A stretch of 64,000 bases of DNA from Diadema setosum (Eukaryota > Echinodermata > Echinoidea > Diadematoida > Diadematidae). The translations under genes were made by a program, and so were the position numbers. The stretch lies in assembly GCF_964275005.1 (NCBI RefSeq), contig NC_092698.1, positions 25,329,447 through 25,393,446 of the forward strand. Direction: 5' to 3'. Below are positions 1 to 12,694 of the stretch, one piece after another (within the stretch, counting starts at the first letter, position 1; each line of letters starts with the position of its first letter). The notes under the pieces were generated by a model. That model made no database searches. It worked only from the letters and a program-made list of their open reading frames with translations, and was not told the origin of the DNA.

Positions 1-79
1 AGATAATTCGCAATCGCGTCAATGAAATCAATCGCCAAGGGTCCGTTAAAGCTCCCTCTCAGTCAGTCCTCTCTCCATG

Positions 80-120
80 CCCCCCCCCCCCCATCTCTCT
101 CTCTCTCTCTCTCTCTCTCT
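80..120. repeat. Poly-C followed by (CT)n
   Basis: Thirteen C at 80-92, then about thirteen CT dinucleotides to position 120. This is simple sequence. The short open frames across it are low complexity. Confidence 0.95.
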
Positions 121-2359
121 GTCACCTCATCCTCCGTATTCTCGGCAGTTGCTAGTATCTATAAGATTTGGATATTGTTATACCGCGAAAAGAAAAAAAA
201 AATGTGTAAATTTAACCACTAAACCCTTTCCCGGGGTGCGCAAAAATCGTCTCAATACTGTCCGGTGACGTATGTCCTCTTCTAACTTTAATGCACAATA
301 AGAGAAGAAATCAGATAAGTTATACACTCCGTGTCCCATTTTGTCATAAATAGTTCCTCATGGTTCTGATGGCGATGGCTGCAGGTTTTACAAACTAACT
401 TAGGTGTATTGTCGATATACTTTTCATCTGTGATCTGTATAGCATGACTACTCTCGTAGGGATAACCATTTCCGCAGAAAAAAAAATCTTTACTATGCCA
501 GTTCGTGTCAATGAGAAACATGATTGTTTCTATTATGGCCTGTTATATCTTCCAATGTGGTGTGTGTACATTGCTATAATTCTTTACCGCAATTCGCCAG
601 CCCCAATTCAAACTGCAAAGTGAATTTTGCAGTATATCAGGAATTGCAGACATTATACAAACCACGCTTTTAATAAAGCAGCCAAATCTCTACTTTTGCA
701 AAGTGGTTTATTTCATTGTGTAAAGTTCAAGATAAAGGACATGATACGGCAAATATTGGTATACAGCAAGAGTTCGCTATGCAAGTTATGTCATTTGTGT
801 GTATTATGTGTGTGTGTGTGAGCGTACGTTGGTTTAGTTTGGTTTGATTTTTTTTTTTTTGGTTCCATATTTCACATTTTACATGGAAATTCTGAACATT
901 TCAAGAATGGAATATGCAAATTGTTGAACGCAAATAAAGTAGAATAAAAAAAATGTGAAATGTAAAGAATTTAATGTATATAAGAACGTATCCAAAGCCT
1001 GATATATCATGCCAACTGTCAGTCAGCATTTAGTGTATAAATCAGATAGAGACGTAGAGATGTATATCTAACATTCAAGGAGTGGTTATAGGTCTTTAAT
1101 AATGACGCAAAAGTCACCCAATGTCCGTCAAATGTGTAGCATAGCGTGACTCTTGAGATCATATCGGCTAAAAATAGCAGTCGGTGGTTATGAAATTATA
1201 CCTCATCATGAAGTATCGGTGGTGCCACAATTTGAGTCATTGACTTATCGCTCATCGACGTGCACTTCAATTGCCATTCGTTTTGCTGGTAATGTCGTTT
1301 CAAATTGCCCCCATCATTTTGGTTTTGATGGGCTAGATTTAACTCAAACAATTTATTTCAGAAATTCGAATGTCTCAGACTCAACTGCATCGCTTTGGAC
1401 CATATGCCTCTCTCTATAAGAACTCTGGACTTCCTATTTAAAGCAATTTAACCTTTGCTTAATTTCACATCATTGGCTCTGATAAAACCAAAACAGAACG
1501 CCTGAAATAGGATAATAGAAAAATGATCGGTTAGGCTTCCTCAATTTGTTTTTATCCTTGTTTTTGTATGTTATGCTATCACGACTTTTATGATAACAGG
1601 AGTTAGGGAACTGTATATAATGGCTTAGGAGAGCTTCGCAGAGTGGAAATATTGTGCTATAATATGCGGAAAGGCAACTGAAACCTCCTCGAAAATATAA
1701 TTTGAACTCCATCGAACCATGCGGTGTTGAATATAATGTGTGTTAGTCCATGAACTTGTGTTTCCGTATTACAATGCAATAAGTCAGTTTGGGGTTCCAC
1801 TTTGCGCAATAAAGGTCATTTGTACCAACAGGGCATGCGGGTTTTTAAATTCACCGAGATAAACATCTGTAATGTAATGATTATTCAAGTAATCCTTAAA
1901 AAGGCTGCTTGCCAGCACATCCGCCTTACAGGAAAAGTGGTAATTGGCAGTATCAACAGCAAAAAATTGCAAAGTAAGAAAAATGTATGCTGTCCAAAAT
2001 GTTCATTGATGAAACATTCTGGTCATCTCGTCTTTTTCTGTTCTGATATCAATCTTGACCTTTTTTTCACAATTTCTCTAGGATTTAATGTACACAATCT
2101 AATAACTAATGGATGTCATATTCTGGCGAAAACCAATTTGAGGCAGAAAGAGAAACAAATAAAGAAACACGGCACTGCAAAAATCGAGAAACTGTTGTTT
2201 ATACGATAATTATGTTAATCAATGTCCTTCTAAACATCTACTTTAGATATTAAAACAGTGAATAACAGTATGTTAGAAGCCTTCAGCTGAAGATTCATTT
2301 TGAGGCTTACCCAAAAATCGCCCCAACATGTTAGAGTAAATGGGACCGGTGTTGCAGGG

Positions 2360-2360
<1 letters not shown>
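121..2360. other. Intergenic, no gene seen
   Basis: AT-rich sequence with short A and T runs and a short TG repeat near 808. Open frames at 1153-1419 and 1802-2209 show no recognisable domain, no coding-like composition and no splice context. Confidence 0.6.
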
Positions 2361-2406
<46 letters not shown>

Positions 2407-2482
2407 AACACACACTGCTCTCTTTCACTTCGTCTCTTTCTCTCTCTTGAATATGCATATAATTATATATGTATATATAATC

Positions 2483-2531
<49 letters not shown>
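2361..2531. repeat. Compound microsatellite (CA)n, (TA)n, (GA)n
   Basis: (CA)n runs from 2361 to about 2414, (TA)n from 2484 to 2500, then (GA)n to 2531. Simple sequence. Confidence 0.95.
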
Positions 2532-2626
2532 TGCAGGGAAAGTCATAGGTGCAAGGCACGCGTTATGTGGCGACCCACTCTTCCTGAATTGGGCGCGTGA
2601 ACGATGATATGTTGTAGCATGTCGAT

Positions 2627-2660
2627 CCAAGGAGGTACTAGGCGCCTAGTACCTCCTTGG
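2627..2660. repeat. Perfect 34-bp palindrome
   Basis: Left arm CCAAGGAGGTACTAGGC (2627-2643) is followed with no spacer by its exact reverse complement (2644-2660). It lies in a GC-richer, CpG-containing island of about 2540-2900. A related shorter palindrome around GGAGGTACCTCC occurs near 45249. Confidence 0.95.
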
Positions 2661-5114
2661 TCGATCCCGGTGTATCATTACGCATGGACAGGCACCTGCG
2701 GCATCCGAGCCCGTGGAGGTAGCACCTGCGTGACTTTACACCGCACGCTGGGCGCGGCTCTGCGCTCTAACCCCCGGTATGACTGCCTCATTAATCCTGC
2801 TTTGCTATTCGATCGCGCTTCGAACCCGAACATAGTCCGGACATTGCCGGATGACAGTGGTGAACCAAGGCAAGGCGAGAAAGACCGGGCGTTTCAGCTA
2901 TACAGTGGAGAACAGAGATTCAGTGAAGAAAGAGAGGGGGGGGGGGAATGCTTGACGGAAGGAGAGAAAAAAAAAAGGAGAAAAGGGATCGAGAACAATA
3001 ATGTGGAATGGAAGGTTAGCAAAAATGTGTGCTTTGTGAGCATACCTCTCACAATGAAATCTCGCATATTTTAAAGTATGCATAACACGTATGTCTTTAT
3101 CTCATGCTCGCCTGAAGAGAACTCATTGATATCGCTGGCGGAGTCTCTTAATGCATTCTGCCAAAGAATTGATGGAAAGGGTGTGCCTGTTATGTATGAA
3201 TTCACAGCCCTAGGCTTGGCATTTTGTGGATTAAAGGCAAAAGGCCTTGCTGCAGACATTGTGAATGATTGAACGCATAATACGACGTGACTTCTTGAGT
3301 TCGTAAGCCCCGTTTCATTTTTAATGAAGACTTTATTACAGGATCTTGCCGTTTTATTTTCAGCGTTGATACTGTAAACCCCGACTCAGTCCCTTGGGCG
3401 AGGAATGAAAAAAAAAAATCAACACTAGTGTAAAGCGATCGCTCGCAATCGATTGTCAAATTCTTTCATCAAGAGTCAACCAATAAGCAAAGCCAACAAA
3501 GCCAAAATTAAAGAAAGAAGCAACATGATCTCCGCTGTGTTATTAATCCGCTCTCGTGATTCGATGGTGGAAAGAATGACCAGTGTACTGTGAAAGCTGA
3601 AACATGAGCGACGAACGTGAACGTAAAGGAAAAAAAAAATGGTCACTGGTGTGTGTAAACATTTAAAACCTTGATTTGATTCATTGAAACCTTGATTGAG
3701 TTTGCCCTGGTGTTTAACAGATAACACGCTTCTATAAAGTCATTTCTTACATCTCCCGAAATGTATCTACCAAAGATCATTAGATCCACCAGGAAAGATG
3801 TTTCAAGGATCTTTCTCCCGCCCTTTCTGCCTCCTTCGGTCCCTACCTGTCTTCAAATTACTCTCGATTTCTCTTCCCTTTTCTCTTTCTCTCAACCACT
3901 CTTTCTGGGTTCTTTGAAATTTGTCTCAAGTCACTGTATTAAAAATATTTTACACCCCTTGATTACATAGTTCTTTACAGGCACCCATTGTGGCAGTGTT
4001 TATTAAAACGATTTATTTTCTTTTTGTTTTGTGTTTTCCTTCCACTACCGTAATGTTCTACACCAGGTGGGGACGCCCTTTTTACGCGGTGTCTCCCTCA
4101 GGCTCGTAGGCGAGCAATTCATCAATCAAGTTATTACCTAGTTGCGATAAGCCTATGGCAGGATGAATCGATATTGTTGCTCGGGTATCGTTGTGGTTTA
4201 ATTGGAAAGATTTGGATATTCTCACCTGAGAAACAAAGAGGTTCAGCTGGCAAGTAGTTCAAGGAATGCAGTGTTTTCCTTTTCCTTCACCTCATCCTTC
4301 TGTTCTACGTTTTACTTCTCTTTCCTCCTTCTGTCTCTAAACCTTTTCCTCATTCTCCTTCCTTTTCTCACTTTTCTTTTGTCTTCCTACACTCTCTCCT
4401 TCTCCTTATAACTCGTCCTCCTCCTTCATAAGATTATTTTCTTTCATCTGTCTTTCCTCTATGATTATAGTGCCCCCCTTTTTATTTTGATGCGCCTTGA
4501 AACATCGCATGATTTGTTGCGAGTAAGACCATAATTTCGGAACACGGCGCATGGACGTGCACATACATGAAGAAATCGTCTTTTTCTCGTTTAAGAGGAG
4601 GGGAGTCAAAACATGATCAGGCAGAACATTATCAAGGGAAACACTCATTAACATAGAAGGCAGTTCTCTTCGGACTTGCTTTGTGAGTGCATGACGGCAT
4701 CTCAGCGCATCGGCTATTAAAAACGGAACAGTTCGGATGTATTAAGGTCATGGTCGCATTTCAAGGTGATGCATTCGTCTGATGGAAAAAAAAAACTAAA
4801 CGAAACAAAACAAAACAAAGGCACCTCTGTGCGTAATACCTAAACTAAGACCTGGGCAATCAATATTCATTGTAAATCCATTTCTTGGAGCATATCGCGC
4901 GATCTAAAACTGGGCCTGACCCACAAAAAAAAAAAAAACCCAACAACAACAACAACCCTTTTTTGTGGTCTAGCCATCATCTCTGCGTTCTCGACCATTC
5001 TTCAGCACCCAGATAAAACTAAGCCGGCGAGCGGCTAAAAAGATGTATTCAGTCAACCTACTTTTGACGACGACCCCTCCCCCTGAATTGGGTTTCCCCA
5101 TTCCTACTCTTTTT
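2661..5114. other. Intergenic; GC-richer start, pyrimidine tracts
   Basis: An open frame at 2604-3074 crosses the GC-rich island and ends in a purine-rich low-complexity tract. It matches nothing I recognise. Overlapping open frames on both strands near 3071-3272 also lack a domain. T/C-rich tracts occur at 3815-3920 and 4275-4440. Confidence 0.5.
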
Positions 5115-5151
5115 CCTCCTCCTCTCCTCCTCCTCCTCCTCCTCCTCCTCT
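5115..5151. repeat. (CTC)n microsatellite
   Basis: About a dozen CTC/TCC triplets. It generates spurious poly-Leu and poly-Arg frames on the two strands. Confidence 0.9.
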
Positions 5152-5373
5152 TCCCCTTTGCATTTCCCACTATGTTTCTCTGCTTACATGAAATCATGAC
5201 ACGAGGCTTGTCAACAGTGACTGACAGTCAGTCCGGAGGCGGCCACTTCAGTTACAGCTACCACCTGTCGATATTGCACTGGTTGCATTGGTCATGCCAA
5301 GGCGTCACTCAATGCGTGACCGAGAGAGAACCAATTGCATGAGGAAATCAAATAAACTGAAAAAAAAAGACCA

Positions 5374-5590
5374 GGACAAATCAAAAGGAACGAAAACATA
5401 ATGTTTCAAGGTTTTAAGGGTGAACGTCTCATTTCCAACAGCGCCATCAGTTTTTCTTAAAAAAAAAAAAAATCAGTGCCTTGACCATGTGAACAAAACG
5501 GGACAAATCAAAAGGAAACAAAATTTATGTTTTAACTTTTTAAAGGTATGAACGTACCTTGCATTTTTAACAGTGTCCCATGCTTGACAA
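5374..5590 (+). repeat. Diverged tandem duplication, period 127 bp
   Basis: GGACAAATCAAAAGGAA at 5374 recurs at 5501. Both copies continue with an ATG-TTT segment, a GAACGT motif and an AACAG motif in the same order. Two copies are visible and the second is cut short. Confidence 0.75.
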
Positions 5591-7798
5591 AGAAAAAAAT
5601 ATATAACTACGTTGTCACTGAGTAAATGCTGTCTCCAAATATTATTAAGCATATCATAACTTTCAACGTAAAGTGTACGAAATGATGCCGTCCATGCAAA
5701 GATTAAACTCTATGTTTCTCTCTTTCTGAAGTTACTGAGAGTACGAATGCTTTTAAGCGAATAGAGAATGAAAAAAAAAAAATGGTTTTCGCGACCTTTA
5801 TCATTTGTCGTTAGGTGAAATATTGCAAGTGCCTACACAGTACACCGCCAAGAGAGGAAATTCACGGATACAGTCAGTTTGCACGAGGACCTGGGGTGGG
5901 GTAGTCCACTTTGTAGGCAAGGAAGTTCTGCTTGCGAAGTGTTTGGTGATTCGACAAAATTGCGCTCCGTCCCAAACAATCCCTCCATCGCCGGAGCTGT
6001 CTGCTCAACTTTCACGGGCAATTATTGGACTCGTTTGTGAGCTGAAGGAGACGAAAATAATAAGAAGGGGGAAATGGCGCCGTATAGCAATAGAATGACT
6101 GAATTGCCCGATGTACACATCTCCTGCAGCCGATCGTGGTGTGCAAATCACATGAACCAGGTGGGCAAAGACAAGGGAGTCTGTTCTTTAATAATTATTT
6201 TCCCCTTTTTTCACGTTGGACACCTATCAATCGCACCGAAATGTCTGCGATATGATGTGTAAACTAAGCTGTCAAGTGAGTGTACGCGGTCATAGACTTG
6301 ATGACTCTTTGGGTCTTTTAATCGCACGCGTCTCGTGCTGAAGCAATGGATCCCGAGTGAAGATATAAATTATTATCATGTTAGTGCCTTACCAAGTGCG
6401 TATAGGACCACAAGTAAAGGCAAGACAAGGTGGAACGTGTATTCATGAGCAATCTCCATCCATGATTGTTACTCCTCCCCGTCTTTCTTACCTCTCTTCT
6501 TCTTCTCCTTCTCTCTCTCTCTCCCTCTCTTTCTCTCTATACTGCTCTTTCTGTCTGAATATGTCTATAATATACGGATTCTATGATAACAAATTATACT
6601 ATAACATGATAATGTACTAATACTACTACTACTATACTACTTCTAATTATCATATTGATATACTTCTAATTATACTACTTATATACTATTATGAAAGTTA
6701 TACACACGCACAGTAAGAGAGGAAAGAGAGGGAGAGAGATACATTGCCGTTGCATCGACAGGTTTTCTTTCTTTACTAATCTTTCTATAGAAACATTAGA
6801 GGCACGGTCAAGGGCTTCTCATCATGTTTTTTTCCCTATCTCTCTCTCTTTCTCTCATGTCATTCTCACCTACATCTAATTGTTAATGTATTTTACATTT
6901 ACTGATACATGTAGTGTTTAAAGACTTTTTATTTCCCCAAAACATTAGTATGTGTATAATCAAGGTTACATATGGGTTATGCGTGTGTGACACACACTAT
7001 GTAGTGAAGGGTTCATAACATGACGAACAATCAGAAAGGCAATGAGGATAATACATGAATGTCCCGATGTTATATGCAAGTATACCTTGTAGCTCCATGG
7101 TTATACTGAGGTGAAAGAGCAAGGTTACACTGACTGAGCATTGACCAAGTTATTAATGTTTCTTATTTGTGATACTGCCGCCTCTTTAATCTCCCGCGAA
7201 TTGCGCGCTATTGCCAGTTGTTCTCCATAGCGATTGAATTAATCTCGGCAATATCACAAAAAAGGGGAAAGCTGACGGACCAGCTGGCGGTCTCGTCTTT
7301 GATTCTCGTAGAGTCGGATCCACCGCCCCGTATCATACCAAAAAACGACGTGGCGGAAACGGTGTCACTGTGCCATTAGTCGTTATTCAAGCATTCATGA
7401 CTCGTGATTATATTTTTTTCTTCTTCTTGTTGTTGTTTTGTTTCTTGGCGAAGAACCTAATTTGGAAAATGCTCGGCATCGCTTTACGTGTCTTCTGGCA
7501 AATACAAGTTCAAGGATTTCTGTCATCGGTTAAAAAGTCGGCATCTCTAAAGCAAATTCATTAAAGGTACGGCCTACATTGTGTCTCCTCCAACAATGCT
7601 CCCTGTATGTTCCTTGAAGTACACCTTTAAGAAAGAAAAAGGAGGAACTTAATCATTTTTTTCGGGTGGGGGTGGGGGCTGGACACAAAAAGTCACATGT
7701 TTGATTATCAGCTTCCTATGAAATTTGCCGACAACACAAGGGGTAAAAACAGCCGACATTGTGACGGCATAAAATAACCCATTTCTACAGTTATACAT
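5591..7798. other. Intergenic, no gene seen
   Basis: Contains a (CT)n tract at 6500-6540 and an ACTACT/TAATTAT-rich stretch at 6618-6680. A GGGTGGGGGTGGGGG run lies near 7665. No coding signal. Confidence 0.6.
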
Positions 7799-7808
7799 GT
7801 CACGTGAC
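7799..7808. promoter_or_regulatory. GTCACGTGAC E-box palindrome
   Basis: A perfect ten-base palindrome matching the USF/TFE (CLEAR-type) E-box. The same ten bases recur at 53511-53520. Function is unknown. Confidence 0.3.
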
Positions 7809-7816
7809 GCCACCAT

Positions 7817-8133
7817 GGCCCGAATTCACGAAGGTGGTACAAACGAAACCATGGTCTAAACCATGGACAAAAACCATGGAGCGCCGAGTGTCAAACAGAA
7901 TATTTCGTTACGAAATTGGTCATTTCGTCGACAAAAATGACTGTGTTGTTAACGAAATTATCATTTCGTGGACGAAATGTTCATTTAGTTACAAAATGTT
8001 GTCATTTCTTTACAAAATAATCATTTCATCGTCGAAATGACTGATTTCGTATAGCGAAATATCCGATGCGACACTTGGCATTCCATGGTTTAAACCATGG
8101 TTTCATTTGTACCACCTTCGTGAATTCGGGCCC
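7817..8133. mobile_element. Non-autonomous TIR element with CCATGG-rich ends
   Basis: The first ~38 bases, starting GGCCCGAATTCACGAAGG, are repeated inverted at 8093-8133 with one indel and one mismatch. The arms contain multiple CCATGG and AAACCATGG motifs. The core is a degenerate tandem of ATTTCGT and ACGAAAT units on both strands. Flanks suggest a 2-3-bp target duplication (AT or CAT), which is ambiguous. There is no transposase, and the superfamily is unassigned. Confidence 0.85.
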
Positions 8134-8295
8134 ATGTGTCAGTATTCAGATTCGATCAGTGCAGTTTTAGCTTGCACAGAACTAGGCTTTCTGACATCCG
8201 GGTGAAGTTAATAGTGTCTCGCCGGAATGTCACTACGTGCGAACATAATGATTATAAGGGCAACAATATTATTAGCATACATTGTATATACTATG

Positions 8296-8298
<3 letters not shown>

Positions 8299-8353
<55 letters not shown>
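8299..8353. repeat. (TA)n microsatellite
   Basis: About 27 uninterrupted TA units, which are self-complementary. Confidence 0.97.
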
Positions 8354-8356
<3 letters not shown>

Positions 8357-8517
8357 GTAAACAATATAATGATAATAAGGGTAGTAAAGTTAGCATATAT
8401 ACCGATGATATTGATTAAAGAGAGAATTACAAGATGCCATATCGCCCCGAAGCCGTTATCCCAGTCAAACAAACTGCGGGTTGATGATGATCTCCTAAAT
8501 CTGTACATACCTCAAAA

Positions 8518-8908
8518 GATTATAGTTTGTTATTCCGAAAGTTTGGTTAATCTAAAAACGAAATACGGTTCGTTCTTCGGAAGTTTGTTTTCCGAAAATG
8601 TAAAAACAAAACAAGAAGAAAGAAAGTGTTCGTTACTCCGAAGTTTTGCTAATTCGAAAACGAAATAAACTTCTTGATTTCGAAGCTTTAATCTACAGAT
8701 TAACGAATTTCCGGAGCAATGGACATTATTTCAGTTTCGGATTAGGCTATAATTGTTCAGATTAACAAATATATTTCATTTTCGGATTACATAACCAACA
8801 TCTTGGCATAAGAAATTAATTTGTGTCTTTTGGAATAACGAACCTTCGGAATAACGAAATTTATTTCATTTCTGAACTAACGAATCTTCGGAATAACGAA
8901 CATTACCC
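8518..8908 (-). mobile_element. GTTCG-family foldback element, copy A (diverged)
   Basis: The left end GATTATAG is followed by TTTGTTATTCCGAA. The right end reads as reverse complement GGGTAATG followed by TTCGTTATTCCGAAG. Left-arm units (TTCGTTACTCCGAAG, CGAAAACGAAATA) face complementary right-arm units (CGGAATAACGAACC). It is the most degraded copy, with no clear target duplication. Strand is assigned so that the GGGTG-type end is 5'. Confidence 0.85.
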
Positions 8909-9668
8909 CCCTTCGAATGCACGATCATGTATGTTCTTATAGACTACACGTAATTATATACTCCTTTAAATACTCTGTAAGTATTCTTATTGATATTTCG
9001 ATGAGGACTTTGGTGATTCGATATAATGATTTTATTTGTACTAGTGGAGAAATAGATAAACTGAAAATGAAAATGATATTAATGCTGATAATAACTTTGG
9101 TTTCATATTTCACAGGGAAACTCATGAATGTTTGCATTTTGACAGGGCCCTGTCACCACTGTCCAACCAATGGCATGTAAGTTTCCAACCAGTTTCAGTT
9201 CTGGATGAAAAGAGGGACAGGATGGATATCCAATGTTGTCAGACAATATTTACACCTTTCATGAGAAGTCGAATTCCGCATCGGCTGCTCAAGTTTCCAA
9301 CTTGTCTAAAGTCTCCTTCACTGGACCAAGGTGTTCCCAACTTTCACTATAGTGGCGGCTTTAGAGTGAATCAAAACGTCACGTACTTGAACTCGGGATG
9401 GAAACCATGAGGGCGAAATTGCAACTTAACCACCTTTCGTCCAAGACTTTGGAGAGAAAGGATGTCATGGTTTCCTTGCAACTGAAACAAGAATGTTACC
9501 ACGTGTTTGTTTCTAGGCGCCCGGAGCACGTGCTTGGGCGTAACCAGTCTATCGTAATATATGATTATATTTACTTGCCACCGGCTATTGATTGCCTGAA
9601 AATGCAAATCAATGATGCGCTCGCTAATAACTCATTTTTGTCAGTAGGGTACAGACACGAAAGTTTAT

Positions 9669-9699
9669 GCGTCATGCATACGTCATGTATACGTCATAT
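9669..9699. promoter_or_regulatory. Three phased CRE half-sites
   Basis: CGTCA occurs three times in the same orientation (GTCAT at 9671, 9682 and 9693), spaced exactly 11 bases, embedded in ATGCGTC, ATACGTC, ATACGTC. This resembles a CREB/ATF half-site array or a three-copy 11-bp minisatellite. Confidence 0.35.
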
Positions 9700-11862
9700 T
9701 ATGTCTTTACCCTAATCAGTTAAGATATTTCATGACAATTTTCTTTGCAAGACCCCCTACAACACAGCAAAGTAAGGATCAGTACAACCCAATGGGAATA
9801 CACACGTCGCGTTTTCATGATCTGCAATTTATTTATGCTCTTAAAGCGAATGCGAGGTGCCAACGTTATACTGGGGATATAAAAAGAAACACTCGCTATA
9901 GTAAATGAATAATGCACAGGTGAGAGCCCGTATAATGTGAAGATGGAGAGCATTCGAGGATGTATGGTGCGGCGCGCACGATCGCGAGGCACAGTTGAGC
10001 GCATGTTGCACGACATTGTGAATATCCAAGAGTGTGCTGCATCTTCACCGCCGTCACAAACTGGAACGTGTGCATTATTTGTTTGATAAAATCGGTCTAT
10101 GATCTATGGTACCAGCTGGTTAAACTTTGTATTGCAATACTGTGGTGTAGCTCTCTAGACGAAAGTATGAATCATAGGTAATTATTGTTTGGGCTCATAT
10201 ACAGCGCACGCTGAATAGTGGGATTCACACGTACGCGAATTAGCGATAATTAGCGAAATGATAAAGAGAGCGCACGTGATTTATTTCATTGTTTTTGATT
10301 GGCTACATTCTTCAACCCATATTTAGTATTCCGTAATCAAGTTAGAATGTCGATACTAACTCAAATACTGACTAACAGAATCTGTATTAAAAATATATAG
10401 GCCTACATCATATAGATCTATTCAACATATCCCTTTATTGTATAATTCTCTCTTCTTTTTCTTTTTTTTTTGTCAGTGGCACTGTTTAATTTGAACAGTG
10501 TAAACACTATACGTGATATCTAACGCGAGTCCATTGCCTGGTAATCCTCACATCCTAAACCTAGTAGAAATGACCTTTCTGGACGTGGACGCATGGATTC
10601 TCTGTTTGCAAAGGAATTATAGATGCGGTTTTTTGTTTGTTTGTTTGTTTGTTTGGTTGGGTTTTTTTTTGGGGGGGTGGTTTCAAGAAAAAGAGATGGA
10701 TGGTGACATTTCTAATTTATCCTAAGCGTCATTACCTGCGCAGCACCAGTTGTTTTCTCCAATATCCGTAATATTAAGCACAAGTAAAGAGCATAGTTGA
10801 ATATCCGTTGCTTGTCCAGTTGACATTTCATCCTCACGACACCAGACGCGTGAATCTAATACCAGGGACAGGTATATCGGATTACGCCTGCGTTGTCTTT
10901 ACAGCCCGGTCGATGTGGAGAAACACGTTGGAGAAGGTCACGTGGTAGAATAAATCGGACGCTGTTACATCCTCTCTACTCTTCAGAGCATTTTTTTTTT
11001 CTTTAAAAAACAATCGATTAGGATAGTTCACAATCAGGGGCATTGACCGTCAGCATCAGGGATGATCCCCTGAATAAAAAAAAAAAATGAATAAGGAAAA
11101 CAGTACCGGTAGAATTGTGTCCGAAGCAGTTTACGTTCCCTGTATATCGATTGAACGTTGTCAACTTTTCTAACGCAAGTAAAAAGGGTACTTGTGTATT
11201 CAGACCTTTTTTTTTCTTTCTTTTTTTTTAAGACAGAGGGTCTGACATATTGATTGAGTGAATGGGAGAGAAAAAAAAATATAGAGCAAAGACATAAGGA
11301 AAGAAAACTTAACTCCTTTTACTCCTTTCGAGAGAGCGTTTGTGGATTGTGATCAGGTTTATTCACGGACAAGGCTCAATATGTATTAAGGATGATTCAC
11401 GAAAATGTATTGGGAGGAAGGCCTGCAAATAGAAGCAAAATTGCTAGATATATTTTCCATTATACTACCTTATCAATCAAATCCTGGTCAGCGATTGGTC
11501 TACATAACATTATCGTGGCCAAATATAACATTGCTATGATGCCGATGATGTTGAAAACTAAATGCCGATGGAGAAAAATGTGCTACATCTTCTTATGACA
11601 TAGTACACTATACCATTAATGTCGTCATAGATATGCCATTGATTAATGGTTTTCCTTGATACTGTGTATGTGTATGAAAAACTCTGACACTAAGTGTTCT
11701 TCCAGTGTGGTCGAGTATTTACTGAAGTTCAAAAAGACTGAAGTTGACAATGAATAATACAATCCGGGTTTCCTTGACGGATTGCGTAAGAATATCACTG
11801 TCTAGATTCAAGGCATTCCAAACAGTAGGCGCAAAGAGTCACCCCTCACCCATACACTAAAC

Positions 11863-11873
11863 GCATGCAAATC
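11863..11873. promoter_or_regulatory. POU octamer in GCATGCAAATC context (1 of 3)
   Basis: A perfect ATGCAAAT octamer inside an 11-base string that also occurs at 40892-40902 and 56168-56178. Confidence 0.3.
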
Positions 11874-12694
11874 GATGCTCAACTTAAAATTGTCCCTCTC
11901 TTAAATTCAGTTCTTAGGATTTGCGGTCTAATGCGCACCTCGCACAAAAACTTAACAAAATGAGCTCACATTAAATTGTTTGTGCCCAAATATCCGCTTT
12001 TAAAGACATAATTTTCTTTTTCCTAACACTGGTCATTCTCCCATGAAATCTTTGACGCATCATTTTCGCTCAAAATTCATATGTAAATGCCCACGCAGAC
12101 ACCAGTACAGTCGTGATAAGAGAGGTTTTTTTTTTATATGGTTTTAACATAATTTTTATTGTACTGTAGGCATGTTTTACTATCACAGCTAGACGAGAAT
12201 GCACAGTGATATGAACAGTTACACGGGGCACATATTTTGTTGTCGGCCTTCATTGGTTTTTAGTGAGAATAATAAAGGTATGTAGTGGTCGTGGTTTAGT
12301 GATAGGTAGGCATGTTACATCACAGTTGGCTCGCAGAATGGGCTCCCGGTGAACACAAAGCAGACTGATTTGTAAACCCTTACATGCTATGCTCAAATTT
12401 CTTTCTTTTTTTTTTGTTTTGTTTTGTTTTGTTTTTAGAGCGTGACAAGAACAAAATAATGTGTGTCCAGATATCGGCCTGTTATTCTCTTTTTAGATGT
12501 TTGGGATTAGGATCATTTAAAAAAAAAAAATCTTTTATGTATAATGAAATCACCAGTCACATCTTTATGTTCGTAAGTGTCGGATTTTCATCTCCTCTAG
12601 AAAGGATGTTAATATCAACCTTTCCAATAAGTGTGAAGATATCCTATAAGACATACATTATTGGGATATCTTAGTATGATAGTCCCACTGTGGC

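Larger units (their letters stand above)
8909..12694. other. Intergenic, no gene seen
   Basis: AT-rich with many A/T homopolymers. Overlapping open frames at 9132-9410 and 9398-9715 look unstructured. Two short regulatory-like motifs in this stretch are listed separately (9669-9699, 11863-11873). Confidence 0.55.

Noticed and set aside
2604..3074. 156-codon open frame as a protein gene
   Set aside because: It includes both arms of the palindrome and a purine-rich tract and has no recognisable domain. The GC-rich island alone explains the lack of stops.
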